The notes: generated by a model from the sequence alone, not told the origin. Positions 15,105 through 24,166 are shown, numbered from the stretch's first letter. The stretch is 64,000 nucleotides of DNA from JAFGLZ01 sp964622545 (GCA_964622545.1 CAZUQM010000038.1:5931-69930); one strand, 5' to 3'. A program made the numbers and translations.

Positions 15105-16283
15105 ATGAAGATCACCACCATCGAGACCCACGTCTGCAACGCGCGGATGCGCAACTGGATCTTCGTCAAGGTGCTGACCGACCAGGACGGCCTGTGGGGT
15201 TGGGGCGAGGCCACGCTCGAGTGGCATACGCGCGCGGTCTGTGGGGCGATCGAGGACATCGCCCAACTGCTCGTCGGTGAGGATCCGACGCGGGTCGAGC
15301 ACCTGTGGCAGATGATGTACCGTCAGCATTTCTGGCACGGCAACGGCATCGTGCGCGGCACGGCGATCAGCGGGATCGACCTGGCACTGTGGGACATCGT
15401 CGGCAAGGTCCACGGCGTGCCGGTGCACAAGCTATTCGGCGGGCCGGTGCGGGACTACGTCCGCACGTACTGTCACCTCGGCGGCGGCAAGATGGAGGAC
15501 TTCTACGAGACCTCGCCGGCCGACGCCCAGCGATTCGCCGACCTGGCCGCCCAGGCCGTCGCCGACGGCTACACGGCGATGAAGACGATGGCCGTGCCGG
15601 AGACGGCGCCGATCGAGGGATTGCGTCCGATCAAGTACGCCGAGGCCTGCGTGGCGGCGATGCGAGACGCGGTCGGTCCGGAGATCGACCTGATGGTCGA
15701 CTGCCACGCCCGTCCGAGCCCGCGGATGGGCGTGCTCCTGGCCAAGGCGCTCGAGCCGTACGGCCTGTACTGGTTCGAGGAGCCGTGCTGGCCCGAGAGC
15801 GTCGACGGCATCGCCGAATGCCAGCGGGCGGTGGTCACGCCGATCGCCACCGGTGAGCGGCTGGTCAGCCAGCACGCCTTTCGCGAGCTGCTCGAGAAGC
15901 GGGCGTGCAGCGTCATCCAACCCGACATCACGCATGTGGGCGGGCTGAGCGAGGTCCGGCGCGTGGCCGCGATGGCCGAGGCCTATCGGGTCGCGCTGGC
16001 GCCACACAACCCGCAGGGGCCCGTCAGCACGGCCGCATCGCTGGAGCTGGGCCTGTCGACGCCGAGCTACCTCATCTGCGAGACCGTCACACAGGACGTC
16101 CCGTGGCGGCAGGACGTGGTTTGCGAGGGCTTCACGGTCGAGCCAAAGGGGCGGATCGTCCGTCCCGGCAATCGGCCCGGGCTCGGCATTGAGATCAACG
16201 AGGCCGAGGTGGCCAAGCATCCGTTCGAGCAGGAGATCCTCCAGCGGTCGTTCTGCGCCGACGGCAGTGTGGGGGATTGGTGA
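15105..16283 (+). CDS. Enolase-superfamily sugar-acid dehydratase (galactonate dehydratase-like)
   Basis: The protein has 392 residues. It belongs to the mandelate racemase/muconate lactonizing group: an N-terminal capping domain (MKITTIETHVCNARMRNW, GWGEATLEWHT) and a TIM-like barrel. Metal ligands are visible as Asp in MVDCHARPS, Glu in YWFEEPCWPE and Glu in IATGERL, with a catalytic His in LAPHNPQGPVS. This set, and the His just after the first metal Asp, resemble D-galactonate dehydratases, which dehydrate the acid to 2-keto-3-deoxygalactonate in the cytoplasm. The exact acid is uncertain. The gene sits between the kinase fusion and a minus-strand UROD-like gene. Confidence 0.88.
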   Translation: MKITTIETHVCNARMRNWIFVKVLTDQDGLWGWGEATLEWHTRAVCGAIEDIAQLLVGEDPTRVEHLWQMMYRQHFWHGNGIVRGTAISGIDLALWDIVGKVHGVPVHKLFGGPVRDYVRTYCHLGGGKMEDFYETSPADAQRFADLAAQAVADGYTAMKTMAVPETAPIEGLRPIKYAEACVAAMRDAVGPEIDLMVDCHARPSPRMGVLLAKALEPYGLYWFEEPCWPESVDGIAECQRAVVTPIATGERLVSQHAFRELLEKRACSVIQPDITHVGGLSEVRRVAAMAEAYRVALAPHNPQGPVSTAASLELGLSTPSYLICETVTQDVPWRQDVVCEGFTVEPKGRIVRPGNRPGLGIEINEAEVAKHPFEQEILQRSFCADGSVGDW

Positions 16284-16307
16284 TTCCGACGGATCGGCGG
16301 GTGTCGA

Positions 16308-17315
16308 TCACGGCTCCCGCAGCACGTCGAGCATGGCGGCGATGTTCTCGGCGGGCACGTCGCCGGGGATGTCGTGGGACGGAGCGGCGATGTAGCCGCC
16401 GGCTGCGCCGATGTCGGCGAGGATGCGGCGGACTTCCGATCGCACCTCATCGGGCGTGCCGTAGGGCAGCAGGCGCTGGATGCTGATGCCGCCCCAGAAC
16501 GCCAGCCGGCCGGTGTAGTCGCGCTTGGCCTGGTAGGTGTCGATGACCTCCGGCTGAAAAGGGTTGAAGCAGTCCACGCCGATCTCGACGAAGTCTTCGA
16601 ACAGGGCGTCGACCTTGCCGCAGGAGTGGATGAGCACGAACGTGCCGTGGTCGCGGACGCGGGCGTACTGCCGGGCGAGCCGCGGCTTGAGCAGCGCCCG
16701 CCAGCGTTCCTCACCCATCATAACGCCGAGCTGGGAGCCGAAGTCGTCGCCGAAGTAGACGGCGTCCACGCCGGGGCATTGCGTCAGGCCGGCCTCGAGC
16801 AGGTCGAGGTTGAATTGCAGGACGCGGTCGAGAACGGCCTCGACAAAGGCGGGATCGTCGACCATGGCCAGCAGGAAGCTCTCGAGCCCGACCATGCCCC
16901 ACGCCCGCTCAAACAGGCTGAAGTCCAGGGCCATCACGACGAAGCGATCGGGGTGGTGCTCGATGGCCTCGCCGAGACGATCGAACCGGCCGGGCTCGCT
17001 GGGGTCGGGCCAGGCGACGTCGTCGAGCGTGTCGGGGGTGAGGGTGCCTTCGGGCATGCCGATGTCGGCGTCGACCTGCCGGTTCCATCGGAGGCCGAAC
17101 TCGTCGGTGTAGAAGCCGTCGGCGTCGCGGACGCCCCACTCGACGCGGATGACGGGGACGACGATCATGTGGTTGCCGATCTGGGCGGTGAAGTCGGGAT
17201 CGCCGTAGTAGGCGGCCATCTTCTCGCGCGCGGGTACGGTGAAGCCGACCTGGTACGGCACGCGGTCGGGCGGCTGGTGACGCAGAGCGGCGATGACGCG
17301 CTGCTTTGGGGTCAT
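16308..17315 (-). CDS. Uroporphyrinogen decarboxylase-family protein
   Basis: The protein has 335 residues from the ATG at 17315 (MTPKQRVIAALRHQPPDRVPY, typical of the family). The barrel core shows DFSLFERAWGMVGLESFLLAMVDDP, then VYFGDDFGSQLGVMM, then FVLIHSCGKVDALFEDFVEIGVDCFNPFQPE. The HSCG segment is where the zinc-binding methyltransferase relatives carry a Cys ligand. So this is more likely one of the UROD-like methyl-transfer or unknown planctomycete paralogues than the haem enzyme HemE. The cupin gene is just upstream on the same strand (25 bp apart). Confidence 0.85.
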   Translation of the reverse strand: MTPKQRVIAALRHQPPDRVPYQVGFTVPAREKMAAYYGDPDFTAQIGNHMIVVPVIRVEWGVRDADGFYTDEFGLRWNRQVDADIGMPEGTLTPDTLDDVAWPDPSEPGRFDRLGEAIEHHPDRFVVMALDFSLFERAWGMVGLESFLLAMVDDPAFVEAVLDRVLQFNLDLLEAGLTQCPGVDAVYFGDDFGSQLGVMMGEERWRALLKPRLARQYARVRDHGTFVLIHSCGKVDALFEDFVEIGVDCFNPFQPEVIDTYQAKRDYTGRLAFWGGISIQRLLPYGTPDEVRSEVRRILADIGAAGGYIAAPSHDIPGDVPAENIAAMLDVLREP

Positions 17316-17340
17316 GGAGTGGTTCCGTCTCGGTTCGGCG

Positions 17341-17688
17341 CTACTCGACCAGCTCCTCGTCCGACGGGTCGAACGCGGGACAGACGGCGTTGACGATGGT
17401 GATGTCGCCGCTGGCCGCATGGACGACGCCGGGTGGGATCATCACGGCCATGCCGGGCGTGAAGTCGTGGAGCTCCCCATCGAGCTCGATCCGCCCGAAG
17501 CCCTCGAGGCAGTAGTACGTCTCGGTGACGCGGTGATGCCGATGCCTCTTGGCCTGGCCGCTGATTCGGGTAATGTGGAAGCTGATGGGCCCGCCGTCCT
17601 CGGCGGTGATCATGCGGAAGGCCTCGCCGCAGGGGCACGGCGTGACGGGCGTCTCGCTGAGACGTCGGATGATCGGTTGGGTCGGCAT
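17341..17688 (-). CDS. Small single-domain cupin
   Basis: The protein has 115 residues from the ATG at 17688, which is preceded by AGGAGG at 7 bases; the ATG further out overlaps that box and is rejected. The conserved beta-barrel shows the metal motif RHRHHRVTETYYCLEGFGRIELDG (His, His, Glu) and PPGVVHAAS (last His). Such small cupins bind a divalent metal and act as sugar isomerases, dioxygenases or sensors. The substrate is unknown. It probably shares a transcript with the downstream UROD-like gene. Confidence 0.85.
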   Translation of the reverse strand: MPTQPIIRRLSETPVTPCPCGEAFRMITAEDGGPISFHITRISGQAKRHRHHRVTETYYCLEGFGRIELDGELHDFTPGMAVMIPPGVVHAASGDITIVNAVCPAFDPSDEELVE

Positions 17689-17911
17689 GCGGGGCCTCCT
17701 CATCATCGTGGCCGTTGGTAGCCGTGGCTATGGGGACCGGGTCCATCTTCTGTCATCGCGGGCGGCGTCGCAAGCGGGCTGACGCGAGGGGACAAGGCCG
17801 GGCGGACGCACACGGTCGTTGAACAGCGAGGGCCCCTACAAGCCTTCGCATGCCACGACGACATCCAACGTTTCATCCGATGGTAGGAACGGCATCTTTG
17901 GAGGCACACCC

Positions 17912-18772
17912 ATGAAACGGAACACGCTCAACTACGTCATCGATCTGATCGGGTTGGTGGTCATGTGGGGCCTGCTGGTCACGGGGCTGCTGATCAAGTA
18001 CGTGCTGCCGCCGGGCAGCGGCCACTTCCTGGCGATCGGTGGGATGAACCGGCACGACTTCGGGGACATCCACTTCTGGCTGGCCATCGGTGTCCTCGTG
18101 GTGGTCTTCCTGCATGTCCTGCTGCATTGGCAGTGGGTGTGCGCGACGACACGGAAGCTCGTCGTCAGCTCGACCGATCCCGAGTACGTGGGCAAGAAGG
18201 GCTGGCGCGCGGTGTGGGGGCTCGTGCTGATCGTCGTCCTGGCCGGCGGAGCCACAGGGCTGCTGCTGGCGGCCAACTCGGCCGTGGCCGAGATCGAGGG
18301 CGGGGCGGAGGAGGAAGCCCATGAGCGACGAGGCCGAAATCGCGTGGAAGGCGGTGATCGTGTCGAGGGCCGCGAAGGGGGTGAGAGGCGAGGCCAAGGC
18401 CGTCGGGGCGGACAAGGGCGAGGCCGGCAGCGAAGCGACGAGGCGCGGCCGTCGGAACGCAGCGGTGCCCTCGATGCGGATCGGGGCCGGGGTCCGGCCA
18501 GGGAAGCCTCAGAGACCCCAGGTCTCGGCCGGGGTACGGCCGGGCAGGAGACGGGCGGCCGGGAGATCCGCGGGTCCTTGACGCTTGGCGAAGCCGCGGC
18601 GATTAAGGGCATGGCAGTTGAGGACTTGAAGACCGCGTTGGGCCTGCCGCGGGACGTGGCAGACGATGAACGCCTGGGCCGACTCGGCCGGCGTTACGGG
18701 TTCACCATGTCGCAGGTCCGCGACCTGGGTGCCGCCGAGGCGCCGAGCGCGGAGCGGGCGGGCCCTAGGTGA
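17912..18772 (+). CDS. DUF4405-like cytochrome b-type membrane protein with an Arg/Gly-rich linker
   Basis: The protein has 286 residues from the ATG at 17912, which has GGAGG 10 bases upstream. Residues about 1-125 hold three membrane helices with the histidines of a haem-binding four-helix type: RHDFGDIHFWLAIG and FLHVLLHWQW. Residues about 130-220 are a low-complexity run rich in Arg, Gly and Glu, oddly charged beside a membrane domain. The last 60 residues (LTLGEAAAIKGMAVEDLK, then ERLGRLGRRYGFTMSQVR) form a small helical domain repeated in related proteins. It could carry electrons across the inner membrane; the partner is unknown. Confidence 0.75.
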   Translation: MKRNTLNYVIDLIGLVVMWGLLVTGLLIKYVLPPGSGHFLAIGGMNRHDFGDIHFWLAIGVLVVVFLHVLLHWQWVCATTRKLVVSSTDPEYVGKKGWRAVWGLVLIVVLAGGATGLLLAANSAVAEIEGGAEEEAHERRGRNRVEGGDRVEGREGGERRGQGRRGGQGRGRQRSDEARPSERSGALDADRGRGPAREASETPGLGRGTAGQETGGREIRGSLTLGEAAAIKGMAVEDLKTALGLPRDVADDERLGRLGRRYGFTMSQVRDLGAAEAPSAERAGPR

Positions 18773-18796
18773 CGGGCCCGTCGTGTCCTGCGACGA

Positions 18797-19654
18797 TCAG
18801 GTTGTCGTCTTGGTCTTGAAGCGGACGCCGTGCGGTTCGAGCGTGGCCACCGGATCGGCAGGATCGAACACGACGGCGGCGAGGGTGGACGAGCCCGCGC
18901 CAGGGTTGATGGCGACGGTCCGACCGATCTTCTCGTAGACCTGGCCCGAGACGTAGGGGCTGTCGTGCAGGTGGCCGTGGAGCGAGACGTCGGGCTGCTG
19001 CTCTTCAAGAAACTTCCGGACGGCCCGCGAGCCGACGGGCTGGCCCGTGATGAGCCGGTCGAGGTGCGAGTGGTGCGGCGGCGAGTGTGAGACGAAGATC
19101 CATCGCCCCTCGGGGACGGGCACCTTGGAGAGGTCTTCGTCGATGCTCGGCTGGTTCTTGAAGTAGGTCGGCGTGGGGGCCTCGACGACCTTCTCGGCCA
19201 GCAGGTCCCAGCGTCCACCGCCGGCGAGCGGCGGTTCGGTGTCGGCGAAGTCGAGCCGCTCGTAGTCCTTGGCGAAGAACGGCGAGGGTGGGCTGAAGCT
19301 GTAGCCCAGGATCGACCAGTCGTCGAACGTAAAGGCGCGGTCGGGACGCAGCACCGTGACCAAGCCCTGCTCATCGAAGTCCTCGAGGATGCGGGTCGAG
19401 CACAGCCAGTCGTGGTTGCCGAAGATCATGGCGACCTGGCAGAAGGGGCAGTCGTCGCGGAGCGTCCGGAGCCATTCGGCCAGCCAGCCCCGGGTGAACT
19501 CGACCTGCACGGGGCCGGGATCGCTCATATCGCCGTCGGGGAGCATGTCTCCGCCGAGGATGAGCAGGTCCGGCTTGGCCGTGGCGACCAGGCCGGCGGC
19601 TTCCTCGTACAGGTTCTCGCGTCCGTGGAAGTCGGTGGTGAAGCAGATGCGCAT
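18797..19654 (-). CDS. Calcineurin-like metallophosphoesterase
   Basis: The protein has 285 residues. It carries all the metal motifs of the family in order: DFHGR (a DxH variant), LGGDML, GNHDW, VSHSPPHHSH and HGHLHDSP. It is cytoplasmic by the lack of a signal peptide. These enzymes hydrolyse phosphomono- or diesters, including nucleotides; the substrate is unknown. The gene is convergent with the DUF4405-like gene, the two stops lying 24 bp apart. Confidence 0.92.
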   Translation of the reverse strand: MRICFTTDFHGRENLYEEAAGLVATAKPDLLILGGDMLPDGDMSDPGPVQVEFTRGWLAEWLRTLRDDCPFCQVAMIFGNHDWLCSTRILEDFDEQGLVTVLRPDRAFTFDDWSILGYSFSPPSPFFAKDYERLDFADTEPPLAGGGRWDLLAEKVVEAPTPTYFKNQPSIDEDLSKVPVPEGRWIFVSHSPPHHSHLDRLITGQPVGSRAVRKFLEEQQPDVSLHGHLHDSPYVSGQVYEKIGRTVAINPGAGSSTLAAVVFDPADPVATLEPHGVRFKTKTTT

Positions 19655-19771
19655 ACGTCTCCCCGCACTCGCCCAGAGGTTGCGGCCGCCGCGACGGGCC
19701 GGCCGTCACGACGGCACCCTGACTTGGATGCCTAGCGCGCCGGTTTGATAGCCCAGGGGGCTCTGCGGCAT

Positions 19772-19978
19772 TCAGTATAGCGTGTTCTCGATGCGGGTGT
19801 CGATGTGCTCGACGGCCTTCATCAGGTCGTCCATGACGCCCTCGACCTGCTTACCGAGCGTGGGATCGCCGTCGTTTTCGACATAGGGGTTGTAGACGAC
19901 GGCGCGGTTGGGGGCGCCGCAGCCGGCGGAGATCAGGCCGGCCAGCAATGCGAATGCCAAGCGGCAGGGTCTGGGCAT
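19772..19978 (-). CDS. Small lipoprotein of unknown function
   Basis: The protein has 68 residues from the ATG at 19978. The signal peptide ends LLAGLISAGC, a good lipobox, so the mature part of about 50 residues would be tethered to a membrane. That part (NPYVENDGDPTLGKQVEGVMDD, then an amphipathic helix) has no known fold. A GAAGGGG box lies about 10 bases before the ATG. It may form a unit with the phosphoesterase 117 bp downstream. Confidence 0.72.
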   Translation of the reverse strand: MPRPCRLAFALLAGLISAGCGAPNRAVVYNPYVENDGDPTLGKQVEGVMDDLMKAVEHIDTRIENTLY

Positions 19979-20194
19979 GGGCGTGGCCCCTTCGAGGTAT
20001 GGGCTCGGATGCCGGTCCGATAACATCGGGGACGGACCTCGCGCCGTCGGCCGATCTACGGCCGGTCCTCCGCAAGGGGTATCGGCAGGATACGGCGGTG
20101 TGTTTGGGCCGGCGCGCTGGCGGCAGCCGGCTTGCGTGCCGCGCCTGGCCGTGGCGAACCGGGACGCGGTGGCGGAGGGCGCTGCGGCGAACAG

Positions 20195-20312
20195 AGAAGC
20201 GACCGTCAGGGAGCTGTGTTGTTGCAGCGCTGGAACAGCAACGCTCCTTGACAGTCCTGTCTCCGGCGGCGGCCACGAAGCTGGGAAACCCGCAGATTCA
20301 AGTGGGTTGGGC
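20195..20312 (+). repeat. Dispersed hairpin-core repeat R1, copy 3 (3' part)
   Basis: This copy contains GCGACCGTCAGGGAGCTGTG, a loop GCAGCGCTGG unlike the other copies, CAACGCTCCTTGACAG, and a diverged tail ending GATTCAAGTGGGTTGG. The left 60 bp of the full-length form is missing or too diverged. It sits in the 458 bp spacer 19979-20436 between the small lipoprotein gene and the ceramidase-like gene (both minus strand). I see nothing else in that spacer. Confidence 0.8.
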
Positions 20313-20436
20313 TGCCAGTGTGGGCGGAGAATTCGTGTCGTCCACCGCTACCTCGACAAGCTCGGTTCGCGTGAAGCGGTGAGGCATCCACGCGGTTTTC
20401 TGGGCAGGGGTCTTGCAGGTCCGTTCGGCCGGCCGG

Positions 20437-21762
20437 TCAGCTCCACATGTCGTGCAACATGTTCAGGGACGCGTCGATCATGCGGCTGCCGGCGTCGGCA
20501 CAGAGCCAGCGACTGAGGACGGGTTTGGCCCCGTACGCGCCGCGATCCGCCTGGTCGGTCGTGGGCACGTAGGTCGAGCTCCGGGCGTTGGCCAACTCAA
20601 CCACGAACGTGCGTTCGGCGGGGGAGTAGTGCTTGGCCTGGAGTCCGAGCCTGACGAAGACCTCGGCCGGCAGGGCGATGAGACCCATCTCACCGATACG
20701 CATCGTCTGGACGGGTACGTCGGCGATCTGGCCGTCGTGGGGCCAGGTCTCACCGCGCTGGAGAATGTAGTCGTCCTTGGCGGACCGCTTGGGCTTGTCG
20801 CGGAGCTTCTGCATCTCGGCGCGGAAGGCCTCGTCGCGTGTGTAGTAAGGGATGGCCAGGACCCGCACCTTGCTGTCGAGCTCGATGTGGGTCATCGGCT
20901 CGGCCAGGCCCGAGGCGTGCAGGGCGACGCCGGCCAGGCCGCGTCCGATAAGCTCGGCCCGTTCGGGCCCGCCGCGCGGCAGGTTCGTGGGGTCGTGCAC
21001 GACGTGGTTGATGTCGCCGCAGGTGCCTTGCATCACGAGGGTCACGACGTCCCGGCCATGAACGGCCGCGATGGACCTGGCCAGCACGCCGGGCCAATCG
21101 GCCGAGATCGCCTTGGCCCGGCCGCCGCCGATCACGTCGACGTGCAAGGCGAAGTTGACGGCCATGGCGATGAGGTTCTCGTCCTCGTCCACGAGGCTCA
21201 GGGTCTGGACCTCGGGGTCGACCGGGCCGGCGGTGCCCATGATCTGGTCGCCGCCGCGGCCCTTGCCGAAGACCTCGGAGCCGTCCTTGAGACGAAAGAG
21301 TCGGTTGTAGGCGTAGCCCTCGGCCCAGCCGCTGCCGGCGCGAAGGGAGACGGTCTTGAGCGAACCGGCCGCTTGGGCCGCCGCCTCGGCGATCTTGCCC
21401 GGCAGGGCATCGCGCCATGCGGTGTGGATGGGGATGTGGCCGCTCTTGCGGGTCTCCGGGCCGGTGTGGGTGTGCGTGGCGCAGATCATGATGTCCTGCG
21501 ACGGGATGCCGAGCTTGGCGTTGATGAGCGCCTTGGCCTTGTCGGCGGAGTCCTGGTCGATGCAGATCAGATCGCACGAGACCAGCACGAGGCGTCGGGA
21601 GGCGTGCTCGAGGACGATAGCCTTGGCGAAGAGGTCGTCGCGGACGGATTCGGCCTTGCGGTCATGGAAGTAGCCGGCCATCGAGACGCCCAAGGGGGGC
21701 GTGATGACGACCTCGGCGCAACCGCCCTTGCAGGTCGCGGGAGCTTCGAGTTGCTCGGGCAT
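20437..21762 (-). CDS. Neutral ceramidase-like / lipid-amide hydrolase-like protein
   Basis: The protein has 441 residues with no signal peptide. It shows the N-terminal pattern of the neutral/alkaline ceramidase fold: CAEVVITPPLGVSMAGYF, then LVLVSCDLICI, then the zinc motif ATHTHTGPE. Further on, VMQGTCGDINHV matches the second conserved core, and late residues read LPAEVFVRLG. In planctomycetes this domain is common in proteins of unknown substrate, so ceramide is not certain. The transporter-related genes upstream (21791-23880) run in the same direction with a short gap. Confidence 0.83.
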   Translation of the reverse strand: MPEQLEAPATCKGGCAEVVITPPLGVSMAGYFHDRKAESVRDDLFAKAIVLEHASRRLVLVSCDLICIDQDSADKAKALINAKLGIPSQDIMICATHTHTGPETRKSGHIPIHTAWRDALPGKIAEAAAQAAGSLKTVSLRAGSGWAEGYAYNRLFRLKDGSEVFGKGRGGDQIMGTAGPVDPEVQTLSLVDEDENLIAMAVNFALHVDVIGGGRAKAISADWPGVLARSIAAVHGRDVVTLVMQGTCGDINHVVHDPTNLPRGGPERAELIGRGLAGVALHASGLAEPMTHIELDSKVRVLAIPYYTRDEAFRAEMQKLRDKPKRSAKDDYILQRGETWPHDGQIADVPVQTMRIGEMGLIALPAEVFVRLGLQAKHYSPAERTFVVELANARSSTYVPTTDQADRGAYGAKPVLSRWLCADAGSRMIDASLNMLHDMWS

Positions 21763-21790
21763 GGCGTTCTCCTAGTGAGCGGGGCCTGGT

Positions 21791-21991
21791 TCAATCCTCC
21801 AGGTCTTGGGTGTCGATGTCCAGCGGGGCGTGCATGTGCTCCTCGGAATGCGGTTCGGTCAGGGCTCGGTAGGCGCAGTAGCCGCACAGGCTGAGGACCA
21901 CACCGACGCTGCCGACCATCATGACCCAGCCGGCGGGCGTCAGTCCGGCCCGGCCGATCTCGGCGGCGATGATCGTGGTGTGCGCGATCAT
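21791..21991 (-). CDS. Small one-pass membrane partner of the NSS transporter
   Basis: The protein has 66 residues. Its ATG overlaps the transporter's stop (ATGA, 21988-21991), so translation is coupled. One hydrophobic helix (GWVMMVGSVGVVLSLCGYCAYRAL) is flanked by a polar tail with His residues (EPHSEEHMHAP). This resembles the small subunits that accompany some bacterial neurotransmitter:sodium symporters, such as MetS with MetP, though the sequence is not clearly related. It is too short for a domain assignment; the role is inferred from position. Confidence 0.7.
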   Translation of the reverse strand: MIAHTTIIAAEIGRAGLTPAGWVMMVGSVGVVLSLCGYCAYRALTEPHSEEHMHAPLDIDTQDLED

Positions 21992-23880
21992 GACACGACC
22001 TCCTCGGATGCCTCGGCGTCTCGATGCCGCTGGATGATGCCCGCAAAGCGGCCCTGGTAGGCGAGCTGGCTGACGACGAGTGTGGCGATGAGCAGCATGA
22101 CCAGGCCGATGAAGACGCCCCGTGCGATGGACGCCTGGGATTCGGCCTCGGACCGGGCCTTCTTGGCCTGGTCGGCTACGGCACGGAGCGGTGGGGGCAA
22201 CGCGTTTGCGTCGATCGAGGGGCCGGCTCCGAGCATCGCGTCGAGCTTCCGCTCGGCGATCCGGGCCTGCTGGTCGGTCTGGGCCTCGCCCATGGGGAGC
22301 TGGGCATCGTCGGGCAGGTCCAGCCACTGCCGTCCGAAGTGCTGGTAGGCGGCCTGCATATAGACCGCACGTTCTGCGTCTCGGCCGGCGACGCCGGGGC
22401 TCATGCTGGCCACGTAGCCGGGCGCGTTCACGTACACCCAGGACACGAACACGATGATCAGGAACGAGGGCGTGACATAGCGGATGACGAAGCCGAAGAC
22501 CCTGGGCAGGCGCATCTCGGCGCCGCGATGGGCCTCGGCGATACCCTCCTTGACGCCCAGCACCCAGCCGAAGATGAGGACCTGACCCGTGGCGCAGATG
22601 TAGATCATGAGCTGGGCGACCCAGAAGTCGGCATGGTCGAGGGCGATGGCGTTCTTGCTGAAGTACATGATGGGCAGGGCGCCGCTCAGCGTGATCAAGC
22701 CGAGCACGGTGACGCTGCCCTTGCGGCGCAGGCCGAACCCCTGCTCGAGAAAGGCGATGGCGGGTTGGAGCATGCTGAGCGAACTGGTCAGGGCGGCCAG
22801 CCAGAGCAGCCCGAACCACAAGCCGCCGAACCAGCGTCCGCCCGGCATGAAGTGCATGATGGAGGGCAGCGTCACGAAACCCAGGCCGAACGTGCTGCCT
22901 TTGGCGTTCTCGGGTCCGAGGAAGAGGAAGGCCGTCGGCACGACGATGAGGCCGGCCAGGACGACCTCGCAGAACTCATTGGCGCTGGTGGCGCTGAGCC
23001 CGCTCAGCACGACGTCGTCGTCCTTCTTCAGATAGCTCGCGTAGGTGAGAATGAGGCCGAAGCCGAGACTGAGCGAGAAGAAGATCTGACCCGCCGCGGC
23101 CAGCCAGACGCTGGGGTCTTGCAGCTTGTCCCAGTCGGGGTTCCACATGAAGCCCAGCCCGACCTCGATGTGCGGCAGCGTGAGCACGCGGACGAGGATG
23201 ATGATCGCGCAGCCGATGAGCAGCGGCATGGCCACCTTGCAGAAAGCCTCGATGCCCCTGGTGACACCGCGGTAGATGAGCGCGAAGTTCGCGGCGAAGC
23301 TGATCGCCACGCAGAGCAGCATGCCGGAGCCGAGCGAGGTGAACACGCGCCCGTGCTCGGCGAGGCCGCATCGCGTGCCGAAGAAGTCGCCCGATGCGCC
23401 CACGACGCTGCCGACGACGGCGTCGTGCGTCGCGGCGTCTTGGGTGGCCTGGGCGAACATGTGATCGAACGTGCCGCGGAAGAACTCGACGGTGTAGTAG
23501 AGGCACCAGGCCTCGATGAAGACGTAGTACATGTAGATGACGACGGGCAGCATGAGCTGGAGGGCGCCGATGCATCGCGAGATGGGGTGGCTCCAGATCG
23601 CCGCGAGGATGGCCGGCGGCGTGTTGACGCCCCGGCGCCCGCCGAGACGGCCCATCGTCCACTCACACCAGCAGATCGGGATGCCCAGCACCAGGAAGCT
23701 GATGATGTAGGGGATCATGAACGCGCCGCCGCCGTTGTTGACGGCCTGGCCAGGAAAGCGCAGGAAGTTGCCGAGTCCGACGGCCGAACCGGCGACGGCC
23801 AGGATCACGCCGATCTTGGTGCCCCAGTTCTCGCGCCCGTCGCTGAGGGCGGGGGGAGGTGTCGCGTTCGTTTGAGCCAT
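21988..23880 (-). CDS. Neurotransmitter:sodium symporter (NSS/SNF) family transporter
   Basis: The protein has 630 residues from the ATG at 23880. The hallmark first helix WGTKIGVILAVAGSAVGLGNFLRFPGQ carries the unwound sodium-site segment, followed by GGGAFMIPYIISFLVLGIPICWCEWTMGRLGG. Ten to twelve helices follow, including QIFFSLSLGFGLILTYASYLK, where a Ser-rich second sodium site lies. An unusual hydrophilic domain of about 150 residues near the C-terminus (after WVYVNAPG, through DDAQLPMGEAQTD) precedes a last helix. It imports an amino acid or similar solute with sodium. Its stop overlaps the small partner gene. Confidence 0.92.
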   Translation of the reverse strand: MAQTNATPPPALSDGRENWGTKIGVILAVAGSAVGLGNFLRFPGQAVNNGGGAFMIPYIISFLVLGIPICWCEWTMGRLGGRRGVNTPPAILAAIWSHPISRCIGALQLMLPVVIYMYYVFIEAWCLYYTVEFFRGTFDHMFAQATQDAATHDAVVGSVVGASGDFFGTRCGLAEHGRVFTSLGSGMLLCVAISFAANFALIYRGVTRGIEAFCKVAMPLLIGCAIIILVRVLTLPHIEVGLGFMWNPDWDKLQDPSVWLAAAGQIFFSLSLGFGLILTYASYLKKDDDVVLSGLSATSANEFCEVVLAGLIVVPTAFLFLGPENAKGSTFGLGFVTLPSIMHFMPGGRWFGGLWFGLLWLAALTSSLSMLQPAIAFLEQGFGLRRKGSVTVLGLITLSGALPIMYFSKNAIALDHADFWVAQLMIYICATGQVLIFGWVLGVKEGIAEAHRGAEMRLPRVFGFVIRYVTPSFLIIVFVSWVYVNAPGYVASMSPGVAGRDAERAVYMQAAYQHFGRQWLDLPDDAQLPMGEAQTDQQARIAERKLDAMLGAGPSIDANALPPPLRAVADQAKKARSEAESQASIARGVFIGLVMLLIATLVVSQLAYQGRFAGIIQRHRDAEASEEVVS

Positions 23881-24016
23881 GGTGTTGGTACCGGTCCGGT
23901 ATCGTGGCCGCGCCAGAAGGGCATGATCGTGGGAACGAGCGGGGTTTTCAAGGTTGTCGGTTGGCTGTGTGCGTGTCTCGAAGGATGGCTCACCAGCCTT
24001 TAAGAAAGGATCTCCA

Positions 24017-24079
24017 GTGTGGCACGGCCGCCCCCGGCCGTGACGATCGACTTGGCCAGCCGAGGGCGGCTGGGCCACA
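24017..24079 (-). repeat. Twin-hairpin palindromic repeat R2, copy 3
   Basis: On the minus strand: TGTGGCCCAGCCG-CCCT-CGGCTGG, a 14 bp spacer, ACGGCCGGGGGCGGCCGT, then GCCACAC. It lies in the 286 bp spacer between the lipoprotein gene at 24167 (stop side) and the NSS transporter start at 23880, oriented with both. The rest of the spacer holds nothing recognisable. Confidence 0.85.
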
Positions 24080-24166
24080 TGGCGCGCGGTCCCATGCGAC
24101 GTGTCAGCTGTTCCTGCAAGGGGCTTGGTAGGTCCTCTGGGCGGCGGGGCAATCGGCCGGGTGGGA

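Noticed and set aside
22024..24003. Antisense open frame of 659 codons across the NSS transporter gene
   Set aside because: Same GC effect; the product lacks any domain and the opposite strand encodes an unmistakable sodium symporter.
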